A stretch of 45,437 nt of DNA, from the NCBI GenBank assembly GCA_017477505.1, contig JAFUVQ010000045.1, positions 1-45,437 of the forward strand. The letters run 5' to 3'. Position 1 is the first letter of the stretch. The number at the start of each line of letters is the position of its first letter. Source of the DNA: Eubacterium sp. GTDB taxonomy: Bacteria > Bacillota > Clostridia > Lachnospirales > Lachnospiraceae. A program made the position numbers and the translations under genes. Shown piece after piece: positions 16,595 through 26,076 of this stretch. Under the pieces are notes generated by a model, which was not told where the DNA came from, did not search any database, and saw only the letters and a list, made by a program, of their open reading frames with translations.

Positions 16595-17476
16595 TTACTT
16601 CCTCAAATACAGTATAAACTCCCCGCCGGTTCTTTTTTCATTTGAAACGACTTTGATATATCCGTCTTCCTTAGAAAGGATCTCCCTTGTCAGATAAAGT
16701 CCGATTCCGACTCCGTCCTCCTGCTGGACCTCGCTTCCTCTGAAGAATCTTCCGAAAATCTTAGTTGCTTCTTCTTCAGTAATACCCGGTCCTTCATCTA
16801 TAACATGAATCGATGCATACATTTCGGTTTCTGAAATCTTAACTTCAACATTTCCACCCTCAGGTGAATATTTGACCGCATTATCAAGTACATTTATCAA
16901 AGCTTCCAGAGTCCATTTCATATCAAAAGAAGCCATTACCGGGGTATCACTTTCATTATCAGCAGTGACAAATGATATCTTCTTTATGTCAGCCTTTGGC
17001 TTTACAGCAGATACACCCTTCCTGACAAGTTCACTCACACTGCCATGAGCCGGAACTACTTCAAGAGTACCGCTTTCAAGCCTTGAGAGCTTCGTAAGAG
17101 AATCTATAAGAAACTCCAGCCTCTCATTCTGTCTTCTTATCTCCGTAGCATACTTCTCTATCCTTGCTAATGAAGCACTTGTATCAGCTTCATTTTTCTG
17201 AAGGTTGTTTACTTCTTCACACATCAGCTCCGTATACATCTTGATATTGGTCATAGGGGTTTTAGTCTGATGAGATATATCTGATATAAACTGTTCAAGC
17301 CTGTGTCTCTCCGCTTCCAGATTCTGGTTTGAAAGAACCGACGTTCCAAGGAACTCTTTCCACTTCGATTCAAGTCTTGAAAGCCTTGTCTCATCATAAC
17401 TACTTTCTGAAAATGTTCCGTTCAGTGCATCATCGAGCATCTGATCCAGTCTTTCGATCACTTTATTCGTAAACAA
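16595..17476 (-). CDS. Sensor histidine kinase without membrane segments
   Basis: A 293-aa kinase with H-box DISHQTKTP (phospho-acceptor H69), N-box LINVLDNAVKYS, G1 DEGPGI and G2 GVGIGLYL, so the HisKA and HATPase domains are complete. The N-terminal ~60 residues are charged and helical. There is no transmembrane helix or HAMP domain, unlike most kinases of this group, so it may sense a cytoplasmic signal or need a membrane partner. The start is TTG with AAGGGG about 9 nt upstream; the next candidate is a GTG at 17461. It lies 38 bp after its response regulator and next to an ABC transporter it may control. Confidence 0.9.
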   Translation of the reverse strand: MFTNKVIERLDQMLDDALNGTFSESSYDETRLSRLESKWKEFLGTSVLSNQNLEAERHRLEQFISDISHQTKTPMTNIKMYTELMCEEVNNLQKNEADTSASLARIEKYATEIRRQNERLEFLIDSLTKLSRLESGTLEVVPAHGSVSELVRKGVSAVKPKADIKKISFVTADNESDTPVMASFDMKWTLEALINVLDNAVKYSPEGGNVEVKISETEMYASIHVIDEGPGITEEEATKIFGRFFRGSEVQQEDGVGIGLYLTREILSKEDGYIKVVSNEKRTGGEFILYLRK

Positions 17477-17514
17477 TTATATAATCCCCTTATTTCTATC
17501 AGGACCCGTCCGAT

Positions 17515-18231
17515 TTATTCGAATCTATATCCCTGTCCGTATACTGTATTAATATGTTTTTCCCCTCCGGAGCTTTCTATCTTACTTCTAAGACGATTGA
17601 CTGTTACTGACAGCGCATTTTCCTCTACATACTCACCGCTGTCGCCCCAAAGTCTTTCTATAAGTGTATCCCTGGTAAGAATCATACCCTTATTATCCAG
17701 AAATACCTTTAGAAGCTTCTGTTCATTTACACTGAGGAACAGTTCCTCTTCTCCCTTTCTGAAACAGAGTTTATCAAAATCAAATACCATATCATCGACC
17801 TTGTATACTCCGGTCTTATCATTTTGGGTTCCTGCCTTCTCACTTGCGGCATCAACGTTTCTTGTCATCTGACTCCGTCGCACCAGTGCATTTACCCGGG
17901 CTCTTAGAACCGCAAGACTGAATGGTTTTGTAAGAAAATCATCTGCTCCCATGGCGAGTCCCGTAACTTCATCCATCTCCAGATCATTTGCCGTTAGGAT
18001 AAGAACAGGAACATCACTTTTTGCCCTTACATATTTGAGATAATCATAACCTATTCCATCCGGAAGATTGAGATCAAGTATTATAAGGCTTATCTCTTCA
18101 CCATATCTGTCGAATCCTGCCTTAGCTGTTTCTATCTTATATTCTTTATAAAAACTATCTGCGTTATCTCCGAGAGATATGGATATTCCCTCGCTTAATG
18201 TTTTATCATCTTCTACAATCTGAATTACCAA
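17515..18231 (-). CDS. OmpR-family response regulator
   Basis: A 238-aa regulator: receiver domain (1-120) with acidic pocket E7-D8-D9, phospho-acceptor D53 (ILDLNLPDG), T80 and K102 (FLTKPF), then a linker and a C-terminal winged helix (LSVNEQKLLKVFLDNKG to VYGQGYRFE). The start codon is TTG (TTGGTAATT) with AGAGG about 9 nt upstream. It precedes the kinase gene and follows the Pr6Pr-like membrane gene by 30 bp. Likely target: the ABC transporter operon downstream. Confidence 0.93.
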   Translation of the reverse strand: MVIQIVEDDKTLSEGISISLGDNADSFYKEYKIETAKAGFDRYGEEISLIILDLNLPDGIGYDYLKYVRAKSDVPVLILTANDLEMDEVTGLAMGADDFLTKPFSLAVLRARVNALVRRSQMTRNVDAASEKAGTQNDKTGVYKVDDMVFDFDKLCFRKGEEELFLSVNEQKLLKVFLDNKGMILTRDTLIERLWGDSGEYVEENALSVTVNRLRSKIESSGGEKHINTVYGQGYRFE

Positions 18232-18261
18232 AATGATTTACCTCTCATGATTCAAGTGAAG

Positions 18262-18906
18262 CTATTCTTTTACCTTTAACCTTTTACTTACCACGATGTT
18301 CAAAAGACGCAGTATCACCGCAATCAGCCAGTTCATAAATACAATAAAGGCAAAAATACAGATACCTATAGGATATCCCCAGTTAAGAAAACCGTACCAG
18401 TCATTTGTATCCGGCCATTGACCGACTCCGTTGATCAGTATGTTAATAAGATAACCCAGGCCATAAACAAGTGCAAATGAAGCTGAAAAAAATGTATATC
18501 TGAACGGTATTTTCTTATCATCGGGATTCTCCAGGATAAGGAACTCAATCATGGATGTAAGAGGAATGATCAGATGAAACCACAGATTGCCGCCTTCATA
18601 TAGATTAAGATCCGGATAAATCGGTGCGAGAAAAGCAGCGACCACAATAAATGTTAGTCCCACAGCCGCCGTCGCCATCAGCTTCAACGCCACCGGAAAG
18701 CTCTTCTTCATAAACCGGAAAACAATGTAAGCCAGAGCAATCAGAACACACAGTTCATTTGAAAGAACTGTGAAAAACTTAAAGTTCTGAATTCCGGAAG
18801 ACGTAAGCCCCGTTCCGGAACCCTTAAAGGTAAACATTATAAATGTACCGATAATCCCGAAAACAACTATTATAAAATTGAGTATAAGACTGATTGTTTT
18901 TCTCAT
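18262..18906 (-). CDS. Pr6Pr-like six-helix membrane protein
   Basis: A 214-aa protein with six predicted transmembrane helices (starting ISLILNFIIVVFGIIGTFIM and ending GICIFAFIVFMNWLIAVIL). Conserved-looking features are FFTVLSN in helix 2 and the WFHLIIPLTSMIEFLIL stretch. This resembles the Pr6Pr/FAR-17a families of bacterial membrane proteins, some of whose distant relatives are hydrolases. Function here is unknown. It starts 6 bp after the glycosyltransferase stop and runs into the two-component genes, so it is probably cotranscribed with both. Confidence 0.7.
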   Translation of the reverse strand: MRKTISLILNFIIVVFGIIGTFIMFTFKGSGTGLTSSGIQNFKFFTVLSNELCVLIALAYIVFRFMKKSFPVALKLMATAAVGLTFIVVAAFLAPIYPDLNLYEGGNLWFHLIIPLTSMIEFLILENPDDKKIPFRYTFFSASFALVYGLGYLINILINGVGQWPDTNDWYGFLNWGYPIGICIFAFIVFMNWLIAVILRLLNIVVSKRLKVKE

Positions 18907-18912
18907 CTATCT

Positions 18913-20019
18913 TCACTTAGTCTTCTTCATTATAAAAATCATATCCCCGACACGTCCCCTCGGAAGCTTCAATCTTGCAAAGAAAGGATCAACGGCAAGT
19001 CTCATCATCAGTCTCTTATCCTTCCTCTTCATTGCATCCAGATAGCTTAGGAGAAATCTCTCGGCTCTTACAGCATACTGAACTGACGCATCCCCCTGCA
19101 TTTCTGCAGTAATGCCGTCCTCTGCTATATTCTCGTCACTTTGTTGTTTTAAATTATAATTATAGTGGGTATGCTTAATAAATGATATATACAGTTTTAC
19201 AGCCTTCAGTGCATCCACCGCTTCCTTCATGCGGTATTCCTCGGAAAGATTATCACCATCCAGTCCGAGTCCCACTGCGTTTGCCTCGTGAAGTCTGTAT
19301 CGTATCAGTTTTTTATTATAAAAATAGAAGCCCTTCATACCTGCGCCGATAAGCGCGATCTGCCAGTCATGCGGTATATCCGTGTGTATGTTTCCAAGAA
19401 TATCCTGCTTAATATTTCCCCTGAAAGCAAGACATGCCCCCTGACAAATATTGTGAAACATGATCTCTTCCGGCATTACTTCCACAAGAGCATTTTCTGA
19501 AATAGACCTGTGATAAAGATTGTTGTTGGACCATCCTCGTCTCGGCTTTTCAAAAAGCTCCGGATAAAGATTCCTGCCTTCTTCTATATCAGCTTCGGGA
19601 AGCTTCTTATAGTCTTCAATGGTTCTGCCGTCTTTATCTATAAGGATAAATGAAGTGCCAAGAACTTTTATCTCCTTTCTCTTTTTCATAACTCTGGAGA
19701 TAAGGAGAAGCTTTCTGGGCTCCCATATATCATCCTGATCCGAAAGAAGGATGATATCCCCGCTGCAGCTCTCGATGGCCTTTTTGAAGTTTTCCGCAAA
19801 GCCCTGATTTGTCTCGCTATGCAGGAGCTTTATCACAGTCTTTGAGGTATTTGAATAAGTTTCAAGATACTCCTCAACAATTTGTACTGTTCCATCAGTT
19901 GAAGCATCATCCGAAATCACGATTTCGTCCGGAACCATTTCTCCCGAAAGAATCGAATCCAGCTGTTCCCTTATGTAATTTTCACCGTTATACACGGCCA
20001 TGGCAACCGATGTTTTCAT
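18913..20019 (-). CDS. Family 2 glycosyltransferase
   Basis: A 368-aa GT-A fold enzyme: VAMAVYNGENYIREQLDSI at the N-terminus, DDASTDGT, and the metal-binding LLSDQDDIWEP. CQGACLAFRG and PHDWQIALIGAG follow, as in rhamnosyl- or galactosyl-transferases of surface polysaccharide loci. No membrane segment. AAGGA precedes the ATG. Closely related to the next gene (19 bp apart), probably an old duplication. The acceptor cannot be deduced. Confidence 0.9.
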   Translation of the reverse strand: MKTSVAMAVYNGENYIREQLDSILSGEMVPDEIVISDDASTDGTVQIVEEYLETYSNTSKTVIKLLHSETNQGFAENFKKAIESCSGDIILLSDQDDIWEPRKLLLISRVMKKRKEIKVLGTSFILIDKDGRTIEDYKKLPEADIEEGRNLYPELFEKPRRGWSNNNLYHRSISENALVEVMPEEIMFHNICQGACLAFRGNIKQDILGNIHTDIPHDWQIALIGAGMKGFYFYNKKLIRYRLHEANAVGLGLDGDNLSEEYRMKEAVDALKAVKLYISFIKHTHYNYNLKQQSDENIAEDGITAEMQGDASVQYAVRAERFLLSYLDAMKRKDKRLMMRLAVDPFFARLKLPRGRVGDMIFIMKKTK

Positions 20020-20038
20020 ATTGACATTTCCTTACAAT

Positions 20039-20980
20039 TCATATAAAGAATAATTGTCCCAATACTCTGACCGTATCACTCTTCAGGATCCTATACTTCA
20101 TAAGCACTTTGATACGCTCAGCTTTATTCTTCTCTCTCATTCCGAGAAAATCTCTGATAAGCCTCTTTTTATCACCCGGCAGCTCGCTCCAGAATCTCTC
20201 CTTCATGAGTTCCAAAGCCTGATAGCCGTCTTCCTTGGACTCCTTCGACGCCGGATCCTTCAGCTTTTTCAGTCTGTAACTGAAACTCTTGATATCCTTC
20301 GCTCCGACCTCATTCCTGTCATGCTGCCTGTAAAGCATAAGCTTTTTTGGAAAATGGATCACTTTTCCCATGGCACTGGTATAAAGTGCAATCCACCAGT
20401 CATGCATATCCATCCTCGGATCGAATTCTCCGAACATCCCGGCCGCCTCACGGTTTATCATCATGGTACAGCCTGTAACATAATTCTGAACTATCAGTCT
20501 GTTAAATGAGGTGTAATGCTTTGCCACCTCAAGATGCTTCTCATTTATATTAACAGGTTTCAGATTCTCATCCACTACCTCATAGTCTGAGAATACGACT
20601 ATAGGAAAGTCTGATTTATCCCCGCTCTGTTCGGAAACATATTTTTTCTCAGCCGTCTTCATGGCTCCGAGCATGAGCCGCACCTTATCCTCATCCCAGA
20701 CATCATCCTGATCGGAGAACATTATATACTCCGCCGTCGAAAACTTCAGAAGATGTGCGAAATTCTTTCCCGCGTTTCCAAAAAAACATCCGTCTTCGAT
20801 AATCTCTATCTTCGACGGAAAGCTTTCCCTGTACTCTCTGATAATGTCCACGGTTCCGTCACCGGAACCGTCGTCATGTATCAGAATCCTTATGTCCTTA
20901 TATGTCTGTGAAAGCAGTGAATCCAGCTGCTCCCTTATGTACTTTTCACCATTATATGTAGCCAGCAGTATATCTACCAT
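20039..20980 (-). CDS. Family 2 glycosyltransferase
   Basis: A 313-aa GT-A enzyme with ILLATYNGEKYIREQLDSL, DDGSGDGT, MFSDQDDVWDE (DxD) and MDMHDWWIALY. It parallels its neighbour throughout the catalytic domain. The ATG at 20980 is chosen because GGAG lies 5-6 nt before it and the protein then begins at the canonical beta strand; an upstream start at 21034 would add an unlikely 18-residue tail. It stands between a CapA-like gene and the second glycosyltransferase, suggesting cell-surface glycan synthesis. Confidence 0.9.
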   Translation of the reverse strand: MVDILLATYNGEKYIREQLDSLLSQTYKDIRILIHDDGSGDGTVDIIREYRESFPSKIEIIEDGCFFGNAGKNFAHLLKFSTAEYIMFSDQDDVWDEDKVRLMLGAMKTAEKKYVSEQSGDKSDFPIVVFSDYEVVDENLKPVNINEKHLEVAKHYTSFNRLIVQNYVTGCTMMINREAAGMFGEFDPRMDMHDWWIALYTSAMGKVIHFPKKLMLYRQHDRNEVGAKDIKSFSYRLKKLKDPASKESKEDGYQALELMKERFWSELPGDKKRLIRDFLGMREKNKAERIKVLMKYRILKSDTVRVLGQLFFI

Positions 20981-21049
20981 CTGATCTCCATTTCTCTGAT
21001 CGATTTTACATGCCGTTAACCTGACACAGCACATACAGCATCTATCTAC

Positions 21050-22384
21050 CTACTGTCCCACAATAGAAAATGCATCTGTTGAACTGGCATCCTCAGGCAT
21101 TACCAGAAACTCTTTGCTTACAACCGACTCCAGTGTATTGATAAGTGAGTCGTATGAATAACTTCCGTCATAACCGTGACAACCATGATTCTGAGCCATT
21201 TCAGGTGTATAATCCTTCAGCCAGTAAACACGTGAATTAGTCGAACCGTAATCATAATAAGTTACGTTTGGAATAAGCTTCGGATCTTCAACAGTTACGG
21301 TCCATGGGTCATCACCCTCTCTATAGAAATGGAACTTACAGTCTAATGTAAGTCCGACAAGATTATTCGGATGCTGCTGTGTTGAAAGGAAGTTACCAAG
21401 TGAATATGCGCAGAATACCTTACGTCCGTCCTGGGCAGTAAGCCATTCGGCAGTCTGAACAACGTGAGGATGAGTTCCTATAATAAGATCCGCACCCCAG
21501 TCAGCCAGCTTCTGAGCCTTGTCATACTGCTCATCCGATACAGCGTGGCTGTACTCAATTCCCCAGTGAGCGCTGACAATGACCAGATCAGCCTGATGTT
21601 TCGCCAGATATAACTGATGCTTTATAGTTTCTTCTTCATCAAATGTAACGACTCTTGTTGCTGATGATTCAGGAGTCGGTATTCCGTTTGTACCATATGT
21701 ATATCCGAGACACGCGATCTTAACCCCGTCATACTCGTATATCGGGATATAGTCAAGATCATTCTTATCCCAAAGTCCGAAAGCTACTAAGTCATCCGGC
21801 ATCTGGTTATTCCAGAAATCCAATGTTGCTTCAAGTCCGTGGGCACCACAGTCATAGGTGTGGTTTGTGGACAGGTTGAAATGCCTTACATTTGCATTAT
21901 AAAGTGCCTGGCCACACTGACCCGGTGTGGAAAATGTAGGGTAACCTGACGGTGGAATCTCTGTATTAACTATTGTTTCCTGATTAATGAAATTGATATC
22001 GTGAGCCTTCCAGAAGTCAGCCACATTTTCATATGCATATGTGAAATCATAAGTTCCGTCCGCACTTCTTGCCGCTGCCGACTTGAAGATACCCGAATGG
22101 ATCAGGTCGTCGCCGCTGGCTGAAAATGTTATCATCTTGTCCTCTATCGGAATCTCAGTTGTAATCTCCTCTTCTTTACCGCTGTCCACAAGGTAATCAT
22201 CCAGTCTCTCGGAGATGGAATCCGTACCTGATGCATCACCTGTTGTATGCGCATCCGGATATCTCACATCCGCCGATGTATCCTCCCCGCTTCCGCCACA
22301 TCCCGTAAGGCACATGGTTGTAACAAGCAGCATAGCCATGGTCTTTCTTATTTTCTGTTTCATATTATTGGTAGTCTTTCTCAT
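21050..22384 (-). CDS. CapA-family (PGA_cap) lipoprotein
   Basis: A 444-aa secreted protein with a lipoprotein signal (MAMLLVTTMCLTGCGG, lipobox LTGC). The mature part has the metallophosphatase-like CapA fold: SASGDDLIH, NQETIVN, STNHTYDCG, VIVSAHWGIEYS and IIGTHPHVVQ. CapA proteins act in poly-gamma-glutamate capsule formation, but many relatives are annotated with unknown roles. GGAGG is 13 nt from the ATG, rather long, so the ATG at 22363 is an alternative. It lies 17 bp after the EAL gene and upstream of two glycosyltransferases. Confidence 0.88.
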   Translation of the reverse strand: MRKTTNNMKQKIRKTMAMLLVTTMCLTGCGGSGEDTSADVRYPDAHTTGDASGTDSISERLDDYLVDSGKEEEITTEIPIEDKMITFSASGDDLIHSGIFKSAAARSADGTYDFTYAYENVADFWKAHDINFINQETIVNTEIPPSGYPTFSTPGQCGQALYNANVRHFNLSTNHTYDCGAHGLEATLDFWNNQMPDDLVAFGLWDKNDLDYIPIYEYDGVKIACLGYTYGTNGIPTPESSATRVVTFDEEETIKHQLYLAKHQADLVIVSAHWGIEYSHAVSDEQYDKAQKLADWGADLIIGTHPHVVQTAEWLTAQDGRKVFCAYSLGNFLSTQQHPNNLVGLTLDCKFHFYREGDDPWTVTVEDPKLIPNVTYYDYGSTNSRVYWLKDYTPEMAQNHGCHGYDGSYSYDSLINTLESVVSKEFLVMPEDASSTDAFSIVGQ

Positions 22385-22401
22385 GTAGCAGGTAAATCCT
22401 C

Positions 22402-24366
22402 CTAGTTTTTCAAAATCTCGATCAGTTCATCCTTAGGAACAGGCTTTGAAAAATAGTATCCCTGAAGATATTCCACCTTCAGCTTCTTCAGCATTTCAAT
22501 CTGCTCTTTGGTCTCAACGCCTTCAACTACTATCTTCCTGTCCATCTTTCTGATCATATTTATACTATTCTCAAGGACAATGCGCCCGAATTCATTCTTC
22601 TCGGCAGCCCAGAGAATACTTTTATCAATTTTAACTATATCAAAATCAAGAGAGAAACTGCTCTGCATGTTGGAGTATCCCGTTCCATAATCATCCATTG
22701 AGAAATGGAAGCCGGCCTTCTTGAGGTCTCCCATCACTTTGCTGAGTATCTCATAATCGTCAGGCTCAACAGATTCGGTTATCTCAAAATTAACCAGATC
22801 CTCACTAAGCTTATAGCTTTTTACAAGTTCCTTGATCTTCTCCGCAAAATCTTTCTTCAGGCACTGCAGCACTGAAAGATTTACATTTATACTTTCCATA
22901 CCGAACTTCTGAGGAACTCCCGAAGCAAGGAATTTGCATACATCTCTGAGAACAAATTCACTTATCTCATCAATAAGACCCATCTGCTCGGCAACAGGTA
23001 TGAACTCATCCGGCGGTACATTTCCTATAACCGAATCTTTAAGACGGAGCAGTGCTTCCGCGCCGTAAAGCTTGAAATCTTCGGTATAAAATGTAGGCTG
23101 GTAATATACTTCAAATTCATCCTCGCGAAGTCCCCTTATAAGAGCCTTCTCAACCTCCATCCTGCGAAGGGCAAACGAAAGATCTTCACCTTTAAGAAGT
23201 CTTCCGCTGAGGCTCCTTGGAACGCTGCTGTCAGCAATATAAAGAATATCCGATGCATCGGATAATTCTTCCGGCATCCTGGCTATGGCAACGGTTGCAT
23301 CAAGCAGTATCTCCGATCTTCCGACAAGCCACTCGGCATCGAATCTGTTGATGACACGGTTAACAACTTCTTCGGCCGGCATCTTAATCTCAAGTCTGGA
23401 GAGAAGCTTCTCCATAAACTTCCTGTCGCCATCCTTATGCTTTTCATTTACAAGTATGACAAACTGTCCCGGGGACGTTGAGTAGATATAATTCCTGGGA
23501 ACCAGCGTCCTGAGGAACAGAGACATAATCTCAGTAAAGCCGTCTGTATTGGTTGAGCCCGTACGCTTCAGCATCATATCCAGATCGGTAACCTTAACGA
23601 AAACTGCTGTAACGGGAATGCCCAGACCTCTATAGTTATTAAGGTCCATCATAAGGGCTTTACGGTTATATATACCTGTATCAGGATTGATACTGTCATC
23701 CTCACTTTCAACCGTAAGCATCAGACCGAGCATGGCCAGCGACTCGGCAAAAAGCTCCGCTTTAAGGCTCGGAATAAACATCTGTATGAGTATTCCGGCT
23801 ATGACAATGGTAAGGAAATATGCTATAGACAGCTTCTTCCTCGATGTTATTGCTCTCCATGTTCTTATCAGGCTGATGACTGATACAGCTATATATAAAG
23901 CAGAAATGACATATATTACCACCTCTGCCCAGCCTCTGTGAAATACTCTGGCTTCATCATAGTAGAATACCCATGAAGTAAAAGGCTGCGATATAGCCAG
24001 AATCTCCATAAAGATAAAGAATGCCATATACAGAAGAAATCTTTTGTCCTTTACCTTTCTTATAAGACCTGTTACGCAGAGTTCATAATAGAAGAAACCG
24101 GGAGCAAGCACTGTATGTATTATGAAGTACAGATAGCTACAGATACGCGCAACTAAGAAAGCCGTATCATCCACCTGGATGTCACGTCCTACCAGATCAA
24201 GAATTGCTTCCGTGCACGAATTAATTATAACTATGACCAGCAGTACCATATATGCAACATTCTGGTATCTGTCCGTCCTCTTCTGGATAAGAGTAAATAC
24301 CAGGCAGGTAAGGGACAGAAGCAGAGCTGTTATATGAAGCGCCAGATCCGCCTGTATATTTTCCAT
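22402..24366 (-). CDS. 7TM protein with degenerate GGDEF and intact EAL domain
   Basis: A 654-aa membrane protein. Residues 1-215 hold about seven transmembrane helices. Residues ~225-385 are a GGDEF-like domain whose signature is replaced by SPGQF, so no cyclase activity is expected. Residues ~400-650 are an EAL domain with its catalytic set visible: EALLRL, NVNLSV, EITES, DDYGTGYSN, KIDKSI, EGVET and LQGYYFSKP. It is therefore probably a c-di-GMP phosphodiesterase controlled through the membrane part or the GGDEF-like domain. AGGAG lies 5 nt before the ATG. RecJ is upstream by 29 bp. Confidence 0.93.
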   Translation of the reverse strand: MENIQADLALHITALLLSLTCLVFTLIQKRTDRYQNVAYMVLLVIVIINSCTEAILDLVGRDIQVDDTAFLVARICSYLYFIIHTVLAPGFFYYELCVTGLIRKVKDKRFLLYMAFFIFMEILAISQPFTSWVFYYDEARVFHRGWAEVVIYVISALYIAVSVISLIRTWRAITSRKKLSIAYFLTIVIAGILIQMFIPSLKAELFAESLAMLGLMLTVESEDDSINPDTGIYNRKALMMDLNNYRGLGIPVTAVFVKVTDLDMMLKRTGSTNTDGFTEIMSLFLRTLVPRNYIYSTSPGQFVILVNEKHKDGDRKFMEKLLSRLEIKMPAEEVVNRVINRFDAEWLVGRSEILLDATVAIARMPEELSDASDILYIADSSVPRSLSGRLLKGEDLSFALRRMEVEKALIRGLREDEFEVYYQPTFYTEDFKLYGAEALLRLKDSVIGNVPPDEFIPVAEQMGLIDEISEFVLRDVCKFLASGVPQKFGMESINVNLSVLQCLKKDFAEKIKELVKSYKLSEDLVNFEITESVEPDDYEILSKVMGDLKKAGFHFSMDDYGTGYSNMQSSFSLDFDIVKIDKSILWAAEKNEFGRIVLENSINMIRKMDRKIVVEGVETKEQIEMLKKLKVEYLQGYYFSKPVPKDELIEILKN

Positions 24367-24395
24367 ATTAACTCCTGAACAGCTTAATTAATTTA

Positions 24396-26051
24396 TTATA
24401 AACCATTCACCTCTAAATAATCAATCTGAAACTGATATGAAAGCTCTCCTCTGAACCAGGATTCATTCAACTGTCCTATGACCTCGAACCTTGCCGGACA
24501 GCCGAGAGCACGGTATTTCTCCGCAAGATTAAAGCCTACAAATGTAACGCCGCCGGAAATGAATTTGATATGCGTATAATTCGTCATATACATCATTTCC
24601 TCCGGATTTATATCACAGACGAAATGGAATACAGGCTTAGGATTACCCTCTCCGTAAGGAGCATACAATTTCTGCTGCTCCATGATACTCTCCGCAGCAG
24701 CCGTATCAAACTCGAGGTCATATTCCGCATCTTTTTTTATACTCCAAGGCAGCGCCTCATCCTTCCTGCCGGATTTCTCAAAGTCCCGTACACAGGCTTT
24801 CCTGAAAGCATCGGAAAATACATCAAGCCTGGTCTTTTCTATGGAAAGTCCCGCTGCTCCGGCATGACCGCCGTATTTATATACATTTTCCTGAATACTG
24901 TCAAGAACGTTCTTTACATGAATCTCGGGTATGGATCTTGCAGATCCCTTAATGATGCTGTCATCGGCTGAATCTGTAAGGACGATGACAGGAGAATTGT
25001 ACTCTTCACAGAGCCTGCCGGCTATAAGTCCGACTATGCCTTCACCCAGTCCCGGATGATATACAACGATAGGCTTCCTCGTCAGATCGACATTTTTCTT
25101 AATGTCGTCCATAGCTAGCCTTACCAGTTCTTTCCTTTTGTTATTGTTATTGAAGACTCTTTCTGCTGTCTGCCTTATCTCAGGATTGGTACTTCCCATG
25201 GTAAGAAGCCTTACTACCATATCAGAACCGTCATCGTGAAGCCTGCCCGGCGCATTGAAGAGCGGAGCAAGCGTAAACCCGTAATCAACTTCGTCTATAT
25301 GATTCTCAAGTCTCACCTGACTTAGGAGCTCGGCGAGACCCGGAAGAACCGTATCCGGGGTTCTTTCATTTATAGCGAGAAGGCCCTCCTTTAGAATTCT
25401 TCTGTTAGCGCCGTAGAGAGGCATTACATCTGCAACGGTTGCTATGGACGCAAGAACCAGCAGAGTTCGGAGTTCCTTGCCAGGATTGAGACCTCTTGCC
25501 ACTCTGTATGCTATTCCGGCTCCGCAATAATCCTCAAATTCTGACTTTTCCGGATAAAGATGCGGGTCAAGAATAATATCCGCCTCGGGCAGGACAGTCT
25601 GCCCCATCTCGTCCACTTTAGGGAGATGATGATCCGTGATAATGACCGTAAGCCCTTTATCCTTTGCCTTCTTTATAGCCTCAATAGCAGCGATGCCGTT
25701 ATCTACGGTTATGAGGAGCCCGCTTTCGATATCATCGATAATACCCTCATTTATCCCGTATCCTTCTGAAAATCTGTGAGGTATTCTGAGTCTCGGTCTC
25801 ACACCTCTTATAAGGAGTCCCGCCGCCATTATCGTAGTGGCAGAAATTCCGTCGCAGTCGTAATCCCCTACAACTGTGATAGTTTCGCCCTTTTGGATAA
25901 ATGAATCGATCAGTGCTACAGTTTCCTCAAGATTATCTATATATGGCTCAGGCTTATCGACCAGAAATTCCTCCAGAGAGATGGGGAAATTCTTCTCTAC
26001 ATTTGCCCTTACCACTTCTTCTATTGTGTTATAGTTATTCTTTTTATGCAT
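24396..26051 (-). CDS. recJ: RecJ-type single-stranded DNA exonuclease
   Basis: A 551-aa DHH-family nuclease. Motif I is VVGDYDCDGIS (D63, D65, D67), the DHH motif is ITDHHLP, and the DHHA1 end has YGGHAGAAGLSIE. The C-terminal ~90 residues look like the RecJ OB-type domain. RecJ degrades 5' ends of ssDNA in recombination and repair. Length is close to the family norm. The Shine-Dalgarno is weak (AGAGAAGA). It may begin the long same-strand run that ends at the kinase terminator. A self-complementary TCTCGCGCGAGA lies in its leader. Confidence 0.92.
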   Translation of the reverse strand: MHKKNNYNTIEEVVRANVEKNFPISLEEFLVDKPEPYIDNLEETVALIDSFIQKGETITVVGDYDCDGISATTIMAAGLLIRGVRPRLRIPHRFSEGYGINEGIIDDIESGLLITVDNGIAAIEAIKKAKDKGLTVIITDHHLPKVDEMGQTVLPEADIILDPHLYPEKSEFEDYCGAGIAYRVARGLNPGKELRTLLVLASIATVADVMPLYGANRRILKEGLLAINERTPDTVLPGLAELLSQVRLENHIDEVDYGFTLAPLFNAPGRLHDDGSDMVVRLLTMGSTNPEIRQTAERVFNNNNKRKELVRLAMDDIKKNVDLTRKPIVVYHPGLGEGIVGLIAGRLCEEYNSPVIVLTDSADDSIIKGSARSIPEIHVKNVLDSIQENVYKYGGHAGAAGLSIEKTRLDVFSDAFRKACVRDFEKSGRKDEALPWSIKKDAEYDLEFDTAAAESIMEQQKLYAPYGEGNPKPVFHFVCDINPEEMMYMTNYTHIKFISGGVTFVGFNLAEKYRALGCPARFEVIGQLNESWFRGELSYQFQIDYLEVNGL

Positions 26052-26076
26052 TATCTTCTCTAATCTCTTTTTTTAG

